From Phlegmacium glaucopus (lineage: Eukaryota > Basidiomycota > Agaricomycetes > Agaricales > Cortinariaceae): a stretch of 64,000 nt of DNA. The stretch is from assembly GCA_015039465.1 (NCBI GenBank), contig MU130012.1:279149-343148 (forward strand). Reading direction: 5' to 3'. This document shows, in pieces, positions 24,254 through 35,796 of the stretch; the first letter of the stretch is position 1, and the number at the start of each line of letters is the position of its first letter. The notes beneath the pieces are model-generated. The model did not search any database. It was not told where the DNA came from and was given only the letters and a program-made list of their open reading frames with translations. Made by a program: the position numbers and the translations under genes.

Positions 24254-25508
24254 ATGCGCCGCAATCGATCCCTACGAAATATTCATGTCGTTTTGCTTTG
24301 GATGGTAGGCATCCAGGCCCCAATACTGATGGCATTTGTGCCTGTCGAGTATGTTATCGTTAAACCTCGAGCTCTATCTCCGTGACCTAAAGTTTGGTAA
24401 AATGTTACAGGGGGCCAACTCCACTTCTTTCCTCCCCTGGAAGCATCGTTTTGACCGCGACGTATGTCTTCAACGAATGAACAAAAAGTTGTTGTCTAAC
24501 TGTCTTTACCCTCGGCAGTGCAGCGACACGACCCCTGATCGATATGATTGATAATCAGGGATCGTCCTCGTTTCAACCTTCCGATTCTGGCACCCCGACG
24601 ACCTCAAGCGTTTATGCTAGCAGTAGCACCACTAGAAGGCTAACGGATTCAATTAGACATATTTCATCGGCTGCGCCTATCGTTGCTGGCATTCTCTCTG
24701 GCATCATCGTTATAACCACAATTGTTGTCATATGTTTTTTGAAGCGTCGGACCAGACTTCTACGTAGATCGTGGCATTCTCATGAAGCACGGATCAGTTT
24801 AAAACCTGGTGTGTTTTAGAGATTATTGATCAACTACTCTACTCGTCCTGATGCCCGCGTTTCTGTTATTTGTACATAGACTCGCATCTGCATCAACATT
24901 CAAGAAATCGGCTCCTCGGTGATGATATTTCCTCGGGAAATGACGCTCCTCCACAACAAAGGTACCATCGTCATTCACGCCACTCACGGAATTCAGGTGG
25001 TGCCCTGAAACTAAACGTGCGAAATTCAACACCACAAATCGTGATCCCCCCAGGAGACCGAAGCCGGTCTACGACGCATAAAAATTCACTATCTTCGGAT
25101 AATCGTGAGCCCCACTCGACCAGCGGTTCGCCAAATTCTACGTTCTCGTCAACCCTATACACGAACAAGATAGGCGTTGATCATCAGGCCATTGATGGAA
25201 GGCTGTCCGAACCACTCCCTCTACAATCTCCATCGTCGTCATCTCGAAATGATGAACTCCTAAATCCACACCAACATCCAAATATCCGTAATAATTCTTC
25301 TGCATTGCCGCCAGAAGTTCGTCAACAACATCTTAATACTCTAATCCAACAAAGAGCCGCATTATTATTGGCTTCCGAAGACACAAGCGACAAGAATGTT
25401 TATAACAAGCGCCTGCTTTTGGAAGAGCAAATTCAAATTCTGAGGCATCATCAAAATGAGTCACCACCTGATCAAGATTATCCCCCACCGTATGAAGGTC
25501 ACGGATAA
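24254..25508 (+). CDS. Single-pass membrane protein with cytosolic PPPY tail
   Basis: Four exons (24254 to about 24344, 24416-24462, 24519 to about 24809, 24880-25508) give roughly 350 residues. A signal-peptide-like start (RRNRSLRNIHVVLLWMVG) is followed by a Ser/Thr-rich outside region (SDSGTPTTSSVYASSSTT), a transmembrane helix (APIVAGILSGIIVITTIVV) and a stop-transfer KRRTRLLRR. The long cytosolic tail is His/Ser-rich, has a short helical stretch (KRLLLEEQIQILRHH) and ends in PPDQDYPPPYEGHG. PPPY is a ligand for WW domains, for example in Rsp5/Nedd4 ubiquitin ligases, so regulated endocytosis or sorting is plausible but inferred. This architecture is common among Agaricomycete proteins of unknown function. 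Its 3' part recurs as a dead copy at 28646-29220. Confidence 0.8.
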
Positions 25509-25989
25509 ACTTTTTCTTTCTCCCTTCTAGAATATGGACAGCTTTGTCATGCTCATTATGCACCCCCCGTATTTTAGTTATTAAAATTTATCGCACTATC
25601 CCCAACATGTATCGATAGTCGACTCTCATTTGGTTCAAATTTAAGCCTGAAAGTTATACTAAACTACTGACTAGTGTCAGGGGGGATTATTCTCTGAAAA
25701 TATGACAGCATGTTATACTTACGAATCCCTCCGTCGGAGCAGTGAGGTAAATTATGAATGATCATGGCGCGATCACGCAGGGCACTCGAAAGCGCTTTGG
25801 CACCACTGATCCCTCTCTGGATAAAAAAATAGACCTATACGTACTTTATGTGAGCCATATCTAACAGAAGGCCCATCAAGGCTACTTCATAGAGGAAGAC
25901 CCTCAGATATTTTTAACTGCGAAACTGACCTAGTATTGAATGAAAAAAAGCAGAAAATGATGGTTGGTTCTCGCCACTTTGGAGTTCGA

Positions 25990-26595
25990 GAACCTTTCCC
26001 TGGCAAACCAACGCTACGACATTTTTGGTGCTGGATCTGTCAGTATAGGTATCGCAATCCTCCTACGGGACACGATGGTCGCTATGGATGGGTGTATTGT
26101 GCGGAGAAAAGAATAGGAGAATGTGTGGATAGTTTGATCTAGACGGACTTTGGCTTGACAAAAAATACGACGGAATCTGATCGCGAGCGAAGATGGGGGG
26201 GTTTCGTCTGTGTCCGAGGATCATTTATTAGAGGTTGGTGAAGAAAGTTCAAGACTACCGTCTTGATTGGATATTGGACTATTAATAACTCTGGAGCTTT
26301 CGGGGAAGAAGTGGGGCGAGCTATGACTCTTGATGGTGAGTTAGAATTGGAAGTGTTCGACCAATTATCATGCTGTTGGCCGTTTGGCTGAGGCAGAGCC
26401 GGGGGATTTACTGCGTCGGACAAATGGGAACTGGTAGCTGCTACCAGTGGAAGTCCATTTGGTTCGGTCAAGATGGATGTAAAGAAAGAGTTTGTGTGGG
26501 TTTTTTATTCCACTTTATAAGCTGCATTCAAAGACCGAGGTCAAGGATATATAAAAAGAATCACCGAATGTAACAATGCCTGGCCCCTTCTCATT
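25990..26595 (+). pseudogene. Malic enzyme relic (unit A)
   Basis: Degenerate match to the nucleotide-binding half of the malic enzyme. ATTTTTGGTGCTGGATCTG corresponds to the VIFGAGS motif, CGGGACACGATGGTCGCT to RDAMVT, AGTGGAAGTCCATTTGG to SGSPFG, and GAATGTAACAATGCC to ECNNA. Stop codons and frameshifts occur throughout and the N-terminal half is absent. It is much more diverged from the functional gene than the copy at 8783. Confidence 0.8.
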
Positions 26596-27959
26596 ACAGT
26601 TATGATACCCTCACGATGGGTGGTAATACATGCTGAGGAAAAGTGTGATTAGGATGTCCGACTCGTTGAAATGTTAATAAGCACCGTACGAAAGGAGATT
26701 CCAATAGGCGCTTCGCATCAAGGCCATCTTCATAACAATGGCATATGTTACAGTGTACGAGTATAAGCCGTATTAGTATTACAATTACCATTGCATTGCG
26801 CAACCAAATAAAGCCCGGGATTGGCAGTGGGTGAAAAGATTTTTATATAGAATGGACCACAGGTTTGTAATTATTGAAGACTTGCTTTGGGAAGAACGAG
26901 CCGAAATCTTGGGAAAGGGCTACATCTACAATAAGCCAGCAGGAAAGGCCGATAAGATATGGTAAGTATTCAGAATATGCTTCTCCAAATGGACTGCGGG
27001 AGCGGCAGAGCAAAATAAAAGGCCCAAAGTAAATGGGTCCGGGTAGTAACTGACACAAGAAACAACAGATGAATATTGAATCCTGAAGGTATGGTTGTAC
27101 CAGGAGAGAATGAAAGCGGGAGTAATGTGTGGGCATGTTTGTGGCACTTTCCGAAAACAGCCACACACAAAGAATAATCCTTCGTCGACCAACGATTTCA
27201 ACTATACACCATCTTCCCCTAGTCTCCCGAAGGCAGCCCATATAATGATGGAAGACAAATCGTTCCATCTATTGTCTGCTTTGATCGCGCCTGTCTTACC
27301 GTAGCTTTCGTGCCGTGGGAATATGGACTTGAACCTTCAGTGCCCTTCACATGATCTTCTGGAGGCACATGCAGCATGAATAAGTCCGATCGCGTCGTCG
27401 CTCCTTCCATCGATGAACATCACCTTTTCATCATGCCTACGGTGGACTTCCGGCCCAGTTCAGTCTACAACTCCGATCCATACCATCTGGTGTTCAAGGT
27501 ATTGTGTCGGTAGCACAATGAGAATGCACGGATTTTTTTGGAAATCTAGCAGCTGCTGATGGGCACAATGATAGATCACCCTGGTATCTCCAGTACAACT
27601 AACTATCTCGAGTACAACTAACATATACATTGATATAAAACTTGTTTTTCCCATCCCAGTTCATAATATTGCGAATAGATCAATACTATCGAGTAGTTTA
27701 CTGATTCCTTCGATCTGGACATCATGCGGGTCATATGGGAGAAATTTGGCAAAAATTTGGCGGCAGAGTCCATGGCTGTCCGATGAGCCAAATTTGAACG
27801 CGAGTTTTGTGCCTCAGAGCGATAGGGCGCGTTCATATCCTTACAGGAAAGATTGAGGCATGTTGACACGTAAATTTAAATTACATTCACTTGGCGTCAA
27901 ATGCCTCACGTGATGCCCGAAAACGCCGAAGGACCCAACCATCAGAAACAGACTAATCT
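26596..27959. other. Intergenic, partly unit-A specific
   Basis: 26785-27225 matches 30325-30600 in unit B. 27230-27959 is not found in unit B and is probably an insertion into unit A or a loss from B. No gene is recognised. Confidence 0.6.
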
Positions 27960-28253
27960 TCCCCTGGCCCATTTCATTCTAAATTATTTTTAATCTATAA
28001 TAGTTAAACCAATGATGTTTGAGAAAAAAAATAAGGGAAGAAAGGACATGCGGTAAGAGGTAAAAAATAAATGAATGAATATTTGACCAATCTTCCGAGT
28101 CAAAAATCGTTCAGATTCTGGCGGCTCGTGCGCCGTGAGAACTTGGAACGTTTTGTTTGTGGAGTTTTGTGGGGGTCGAGTCAATATTTGTCCTTCCTCC
28201 CCCCAAGCACACACGACTACCACATTTTACAAGTTCGCTATCAACACCATCAA

Positions 28254-28645
28254 ATGGCTCTCTACAAGGTCAGTCCTATTTATTTTTCAATATGATCTCG
28301 GATTTGGTGCTCATTATCGTTCGTTGTCGTCGCTGTCTACGATAGCAAACTGCACGTAAATCGACTGGAGGTGGGTTTTCCTTTCATGCCATTTTTCACA
28401 CCTCCACGAAAACTTACTATTTCTGTCTTACTCCTTATCTTTATTCAGGCAAAGCTCCTCGTAAACAACTCTCAGTCAACCCCGCCAGGAAGACCGCTCA
28501 GGTATGCTTGCTCGTCGCCGTCGCCGTCGCCGAAACGACCGGAGGTGGGTTTTCATTTCACGCCACTTTGCACACCTCCACAAACCCTTACCATTTCTGT
28601 CTTACTCCTTATCTTTATTCAGGCAATCCTCCTCGTAGAAAACTC
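28254..28645 (+). pseudogene. Histone H3 5' fragment fused to another gene
   Basis: ATG at 28254 with the H3 exon-intron layout. The first exon reads MALYK instead of MARTK, then QTARKSTGG and KAPRKQL follow, and then the match decays (SVNPARKTAQ). The second intron and part of the next exon are repeated (about 28371-28460 and 28546-28640). At about 28645 the H3 sequence switches to the PPPY membrane-gene tail. Key residues R2 and T3 are changed and the histone fold is absent, so it is not a functional histone. Confidence 0.9.
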
Positions 28646-29220
28646 GCTGATGATATCTCTCCAGGGAATGACACTCCTCCACATCCACGCCATTCACGGA
28701 ATCCAAGTGGTGCCACGAAACTAAACGAACGAAATTTAGTACCACAGACTGTGATCCCCCTGGGAGACGGAAGCCGGTCTACGACGCATAAAGGTTCACT
28801 AGCACTGCCTTCAGGTATTAATGAGCCGCACTCGGCCAGCGGTTCGAAAAATTCTACGTTCTCGTCAACCCTATACACGAAAGAGATGGGCGTTGATCAT
28901 CAGACCCTTGATGGAAGGCAATCCCCAGTGTCCGAACCACCCCCTCTACAATCTCCATCGTCGTCATCTCAAAACGACGAACTCTTAAATCCACACCAAT
29001 ATCTAAATATCCGTACTAATTCTTCTCCATTGTTACCAGAAGTTCGTCGACAACAACCTAATACTCTAATCCCGAGCCGCGTTCTTGGCTTCCGAAGATA
29101 CAAGTGACAAGAATGTTTATAATAAGCGCCTGCTTTTGGAAGAGCAACATTCAAATTCCAAGGCATCATCAAAATGACTCGCCCACCTGACCAAGATAAC
29201 CTACTATGAAGGTCACGAGT
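28646..29220 (+). pseudogene. Dead copy of the PPPY membrane-protein tail
   Basis: Matches 24915-25508 with many small changes. Its first part is open (for example SGSKNSTFSSTLYTKEMGVDH) but the frame breaks near 29085. The terminal PPPY codons are damaged (TATGAAGGTCACGAG remains). The signal peptide and transmembrane exons are missing because the upstream junction is with H3. Confidence 0.85.
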
Positions 29221-29679
29221 AAACTTTTTTCTTTCTCCTTTCTGGAATATCATTCAATATGGGCAATTTGTCACATAAATAATAATGCTTATAGATGCTT
29301 ATGCACCCCCGCACTTTGGTTATGATTAAAATTTATCGCACTATCCCCAGATGGTGGACACCCATTTGGTTCAATTTTAAGGCCGAAAGCTATACTAAAT
29401 ATGTAGTCTCTCTGAAAATATAACAGCATATTATACTTACGAGGTCCCTCTGTCGGAGCAGTGAGGTAATTTATGAATGATCACGGCGCAATCATGCAGG
29501 ACACCCGAAAGCTCTTTAGTACCACTGATCCTTCTCTGAATAAGAAACTAGATTTAACAAAAGGCCTCAAGATTGCTTCATACAGGAAGACTGTCAGAGA
29601 TTTTAACTGGGAAATTGACTTAGTATTGAGTGAAAAAAGGAGGGAAAGACGGGTCGTTCTCGCCACTCCGGAGCTCAAG

Positions 29680-30265
29680 ACCTTTCCCTGGCAAACCAAT
29701 GCTGCGACATTTTTGGCGCTGGATCTGTCGGTATAAGTATCGCAATCCAGCTACGGTGACACGATGGTCGTGTATCGCGCGAAGAAACGAAGAAACGAAT
29801 AGGAGAATGTGGATGGATGGTTGATTTTTGGCTTGACAAGATTTTTACTACGGAATCTGATTATGAGCGAAGATGGGGGGAAGATTCATCTGTGTCCAAG
29901 GTTGATTTATTATAGACCTTGGCGAAGAAAGTCAAGACAATACCGTCTTGATTGGACATTCGACTAGTTCTGGAGCTTTCATGGAAGAAGTGGGGACGAG
30001 CCATGACTCGCGGTGCGGTTGGGAGGTTGGAAATGTTTGATAGATTATCATGCTGTTGGCCGTTTGGCCGAGGCAGAGCGGGAAGATTTACCGTGTCGGA
30101 CAAATGGGACTTGTAGCTGCTGGGAATTCACTTGGTTCGGTCACGATGGATGTAAAGAAAGAGTTCTGCGGATTTTACTCCACTTTTCTAAGCCCCATTG
30201 AAAGACTGAGGTTAAGGATATATAGAAAGAATCGCCGAATATAACAATGCCTGGCCCATTCTCAT
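29680..30265 (+). pseudogene. Malic enzyme relic (unit B)
   Basis: The unit-B counterpart of 25990-26595, sharing most of the same lesions. GGCGCTGGATCTGTCGGTAT aligns with the dinucleotide-binding motif, and GAATATAACAATGCCTGG aligns with ECNNAL. No intact frame. Confidence 0.8.
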
Positions 30266-30603
30266 TACAGTTATGATAAGCTCACGATGGATGATGATAC
30301 ATTCTTCTTTTTGTGTTGAGCTCATTGCGCAACCAAATAAAGTCCGGGATTGGCAAGTATCTAGAATATGCTTCTTATGGACTGCTGCGGGAGTGGTGGG
30401 GCCGAATAAAAGGCCCAAAGTAAATGGGTCCGGGTAGTAGCTAACCCAGGAAACAAAAGATAAATTCTGAAGGTATGGTTGTGCCAAGGAGAGAAGATGA
30501 AACCAGTATGGTGCGTACTGTGTGGCCATGTTTGTGGCATTTTCCGAAAACAGCCACAGAGACACAATCCTTCCCCGACCAACGATTTCAACTATACACC
30601 ATC

Positions 30604-30917
30604 TTCCCCTTGCTCATTTCATTCTAAATTACTTTTAATGTACTGTAGTAACTAAACCGATGGTTTTTGAGAAAAAAAATGGAGGAAAAGGGGGCACTGG
30701 GTATGAGTAAAAAAAAGAATGAATATTTAACCAATCTTCCAAGTCAAAAATCGTTCAGATTCTGGTGGCTCGTGCGCCTTCTGTCACCGTGAGAACTTGA
30801 AACGTTTTGTTTGTGGAGTTTCTGGGAGTCGAATTGTTCATTCCTCCCTTCCTTCCCGCCCCTCCTCAAGCACACACCACCACCACATTTTACAAATTTC
30901 GCTATCAACACCATCAA
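30604..30917 (+). promoter_or_regulatory. Histone H3 upstream region
   Basis: The 310 bp before the H3 start codon is conserved with the region before the H3 relic (27960-28253). Shared pieces include a CCAAT box (ACCAATCTTCC at about 30729) and AAAAATCGTTCAGATTCTGG. A CCAAT box and a CT-rich stretch before the ATG are usual in fungal histone promoters. Conservation between copies may reflect common descent only. Confidence 0.45.
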
Positions 30918-31731
<814 letters not shown>

Positions 31732-32097
31732 TCCACACTTCTTGTATGGCCTCACGATCGACCTCATGGGATATATGTCAGGACGAATAATAAACTCTGG
31801 TGGTTCGAGGCACTCATCGACCCACCTACACCTCTTATCGTTGTCGTTACTATGATGATTCGCGGTATCATGTTTTCTCTATCTCTCTCTCTCTCTTTTT
31901 TTTGCTCGTCGTATAGTACGGTATCTTATTCTTCCCTCATTCTCATGACATTTCTTAGTATGCAGGTCGACCCGTGTACTTTTATCTTTGCTCTCTGTAC
32001 CTGAATTGATTTATTTTATCTCGGCTTCTTGGTTTAGATACTTGGATATTGCAGGAGCGGTATTCATTGAAATTCTAGGGACGGACTGGGCTCTTGT
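31732..32097. other. Histone H3 3' region
   Basis: About 370 bp with no gene. A (CT)n run lies at 31882-31905 and a T-run follows. Confidence 0.5.
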
Positions 32098-32430
32098 CTA
32101 TTGACAATAGTCATCATTATGTATGTCAGGAAGTGACCGCCGAAATGAAAATGACTCCTTTGCCACGATGTCTACGGATCTGCAGACCCTTCTTGCGACT
32201 GACCACCAGTAAAGACTCAGTCGCTCGCAGGTCATGTAACTTATGTAAGAGATAAGTCTTGAATTTGAAGTTGTTTGGTGTTGGACGTTGTTCACTATCA
32301 GGCTTTGTAGGAGAATCAATATCAATACTCGTGTCGTCCAAGGTGGTTGTGGATGGTCAGTAGGTTGTTGAACATGATACACCGTCACTGACTGATAATG
32401 TAGTTTTGTTCCCGCCATAGTGACTATTAT
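32098..32430 (-). pseudogene. 3' fragment of a DUF6534-like gene
   Basis: Matches the last exon and preceding intron of the minus-strand gene at 35797-37985. It shares AACTACATTA, CGACACGAGTATTG, ACAAAGCCTGATAGTGAACAA and the upstream TAGTGACTAT. A TGA interrupts the copy after the ACAACCTAC stretch. Only this tail is present, so it is a duplicated fragment. Confidence 0.7.
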
Positions 32431-32702
32431 CCAATCGATCTACTTATATAAATGCTCAGCCTTGCGCATCATTTTTGAATTTACCCACAACGGCTACCAA
32501 TTCACGAATGCTGTGTACCCTGAAAAGTCGATCCAGTGTCAGAAACGTATAAAACTCAGCATGATGTCCCTATTATAACTCCAACTCTCCCAGTTCAGCA
32601 CACCATGACATTTTTTGAGTCTGCCATCGTGTCTATATTTGATACTTCGCAGCATCGCCCTAGGGCGCTTTTTGCCAGGACTCCATCTCTTGACTCGACT
32701 CC

Positions 32703-34042
32703 ATGGACCTCGATCACGAATCCCTCTATCTGACCGAACTCATATATCTTGGCAATGGCTGCCCAGTATGGGAGCCTAACCCGGACACCCTTTACGATTG
32801 TGTTAGGATTGGCGATGTCGGATACTTCCAAAATGGAACATTTGTACCCCTCTTCAATATCCTATTACCCCCAAACTCCAATCAAGATCGTGGCTTACCA
32901 TTTCCCCCGCCTAATTTTCCACCACTGCGTCTTCCAAGTAATTCCACTTATAGGAGAAACCCTCTCAGAGCAGGCGTACATGCACTTGAGACTAGCCTGA
33001 CTTTCTCGATATCAGGAGGAGTTGACAGGTTTAGCTTTTCGAAATCACCATCATGGGCAAGGAATTCTCTAACTCTCATTTCACCAGCCCTGGATCAGTA
33101 CTCCACGGAGAAACCTCTCTGACATTCACCAATGAGAAAGGAGCAGCACTCATTCTACCATACCAAGCTCAACGCGAAGATGCCATAAACAACTGGCCGT
33201 TCAAAAGGCACATGCTCAGTAACTATCGCCACTGGAGCAATTTTGCCGAGACGACATGTGAACTTGAGAGGGGAACGCGCCTTATCCTAGTCACTGGTTG
33301 CGACCTCACTCTCCAATGGGCAACGGCTACCTATTGTCGGAACAATCGCGAAATCGCCTTGGCAGGTGGAGGTGGAGTGGCGTCTGTGGCCGACGCCCAC
33401 TTTTCTTTGAGTGCAGGGTGGAGAGTCAATCAGCCAATGAACACTCGTCAGGGCCCCCCTCAGGTCCAGGAAGAAAGTGGACCGCTGATGAACAACCAAT
33501 GCGTTTTCCTCCGTGGTTTCTACATCAAGGATCGATTCTTGTTCGGACCTAAGGTCTTGAAGGCTGGCGCAGGTTACCACGATCCAGGGAAACATGGCCC
33601 TGAGGAAGAAGGGGTAGAGGGTTTGTTGACCGATGAGGATATAACTGTGGAATCGTTGTCACCTCTGACCCAGGTGAGCCGCTGACATTCAGATATTCGA
33701 TGGATATTAATTGTTGTCACAGCATGAGAGCCTCATCATGGTCCTCCTTGATTACATGTTAGAGGTACTAGTCATCGAAGCTTCCTTTACATTTGGATCC
33801 AGTGCTTACATCGTTGTACTCTGTATAGGAATCCGACGCAGACATCGTGATCGCACATGACTCAGACCTCTTACCATACCTCCAGGTATTAACGTAACGT
33901 CTTCCTTGAGATCTTGAATTGATTCGTCCTGAGCTGGTAGGGGAAAGCCAGTCGCGAAAACCTTCGCGAAATTTTGAGGAAGATGTCCCCTCATATCAAG
34001 GTTGAAGACGGTGGCAGGTGTCAATATCTGAACCCAACATAA
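32703..34042 (+). CDS. Conserved basidiomycete protein of unknown function
   Basis: Five exons (32703-33028, 33088-33673, 33723-33764, 33829-33885, 33941-34042) join exactly in frame to 370 residues. The text includes LGNGCPVWEPNPDTLYDCVRIGDVG (start), NEKGAALILPYQAQRED, GTRLILVTGCDLTLQWATAT, and a C-terminus HESLIMVLLDYMLEESDADI, AHDSDLLPYL and YLNPT. I recognise it as a family frequent in Agaricomycetes, found as many lineage-specific copies, without known biochemistry. No signal peptide or membrane helix is seen. The segment NSTYRRNPLR and the Gly/Ala-rich LAGGGGVASVADAHFSLSAGW look like exposed loops. The stop TAA is at 34040-34042, ten bases before the next gene's ATG. Confidence 0.75.
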
Positions 34043-34052
34043 TTTCTCTGAT

Positions 34053-34458
34053 TTGATGCCAGTGGGCTCGCTCGTTGCGGAAGATGTTGAAGCCGAGGCC
34101 GAGGAGCTGGCGACGGCCAACTACTTTGCCCAATCAAACGCAGCCCAGCAGCATTTCATTCATGGAAACAACGATCGAAACAAACACCCACGCCTCCAGC
34201 TCAATGATGCTTGCCTTTTGCGTAACAACGGACTCAGTGCGAAGATGCCTAAATACGAATTCCATTCCAGAGGGCCTCGGCATTGGACCACTATCATCTC
34301 CAGTGGGTTCCTTTCCATATTTTCGTTATCAATTATCTTACGAATTCGCAGTCGAGGGCATCGAGTATGGGAGGGGAGAGGGGAGGACCGAGGCCGCCGC
34401 CAGTGATGCTGCTGCAACCCAAGCTCTCTCCAAATTGCGTAATCAGTACGATCTGTAG
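34053..34458 (+). CDS. Small double-stranded-RNA-binding-motif protein (chimeric)
   Basis: Two exons, 34053-34302 and 34352-34458, join in frame (118 residues). The C-terminal half reads as a dsRNA-binding motif: RLQLNDACLLRNNG, then PKYEFHSRGPRHWTTIISIEGIEY, then GRGEGRTEAAASDAAATQAL before the end. The conserved Gly-x-Gly-x-(T/S)-(K/R)xxAxxxAA pattern of helix 2 is clear. The N-terminal half (ATANYFAQSNAAQQHFIHGN) is nearly the same as a stretch of the 48.7-50.8 kb gene (ATASYFAQSNAAHQASIHGN). It therefore looks like an exon fusion after duplication. RNA binding is predicted; a role is not. The gene could also be a recently born fragment without function. Confidence 0.6.
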
Positions 34459-34979
34459 GGTTAGATTTTATTGTGTGTGTTTAATCATCTTCTTTCTTCC
34501 TCGGCCTTCGCTCAATAGCACTGGCAGCGCCAGACAATTACGATACGGTCCTTATCCGGCTCAAATTTCTAACTCCTCCAATGACTTCTTTCACCCTCAA
34601 GAGTCTATAGAGCATGATGGTAGGTAGTTTACTATCGACGCATCATGAATGTTTACTTTCCATCTTCTAAATTTCAATTCTATACTGTTTCCTATGCTGC
34701 ATGCATGGTAGAAGTCCATGAACCTTATCAGCAAAGCTTATATTCTATTTGAAACTCCGCATAGTATTGAGGTTCAACAGGAATACTACTCCAAAAGCGA
34801 ACTATCCAACTCTTCGGCCTTGCATTGATGCACGACGACTTGATGGTCCACGCAAATCGCCAATATCGGCGCTGGCGTATCGAAATATAAGGTATACCAG
34901 CGAGCCCAGTCTATCATCAAGAACGCCCTCTCCAAAAACGTCGAGCGAACCATATGTACGAAGAGGTTGAGTGTCAATG

Positions 34980-35480
34980 CATTCTCATCGGTTCCAACCT
35001 GAGCAGTTGCCGAAGATATAGGATGTCGATCTAATTCCATAGTTCAATCTTCGGGAAAACGTTCGTCTCATTTTTTTGTTTCTTGATATGTATATGTGTA
35101 CCATGTAATTGACGTTACGGTTCTTTCGATTTAGGGAAGCTAACCAAGAAACCAAGTTTTTTAGATGAGCCATATGGTTCGGAGGAACAATACTGATGAA
35201 ATCAAATAGCATACCCGTTTTTATACTCCACCTTCATATATGAAGTATCCTGGCCCGCAACGATTGGAATATATATTAGCCCTTTCAGTTCTCGCTTGTC
35301 GACTGATTAAATCGACTCCGAGGAAGATCCTGATAGATCCCGGGCGGTACTATTGTACTAAGTTTGAAAGCGTTTCCCATGTCAACAATCGACTGTAGGG
35401 ACCGTACCTATCTCTTGGGGCATATACCACATGGTTAGAGTGTTCTTGCCATTATACGGGATTGCAAATCCCAAACTTCC
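34980..35480 (+). pseudogene. Degenerate copy of the 3' end of the 48.7-50.8 kb gene
   Basis: Matches 50690-51290 in patches: GGGAAA(A)CGTTCGT...CTTGAT at the last intron, ATTTAGGGA at its acceptor, then non-coding matches such as TACTATTGTACTAAGTTTGAAAGCG and a (G)TACCTATC stretch. The patches keep the same order and spacing. With the fragment in the dsRNA-binding gene, they show that 34.1-35.5 kb was copied from, or to, the 50.4-51.3 kb locus. Confidence 0.6.
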
Positions 35481-35796
35481 AATACTCAAGCCTAGTCTCC
35501 TGTAGTCAGGCTAATAAAATTCATAGTCTTTTTTTATTTGACTTATATAACGAATCTCCATACCTCATACAATGACCTTCTGGTGACTGACCACCGTTAA
35601 AAGACTCAGTTGCTGGCAGGAATGTAACATAGAGTTTGAAATTGTTTGGTGATCAGAATAGAAGCTACGAAATAATAAACTTTTGACAATAATTATTCAG
35701 CCGAGATTAGATAGGCAAGTAAGGTGCTTTACATGAATGCTAGAAGAACGAGTGTGTTTATTGAAGCTTTTGAAGGACGATCATAAACCCTAAGTT

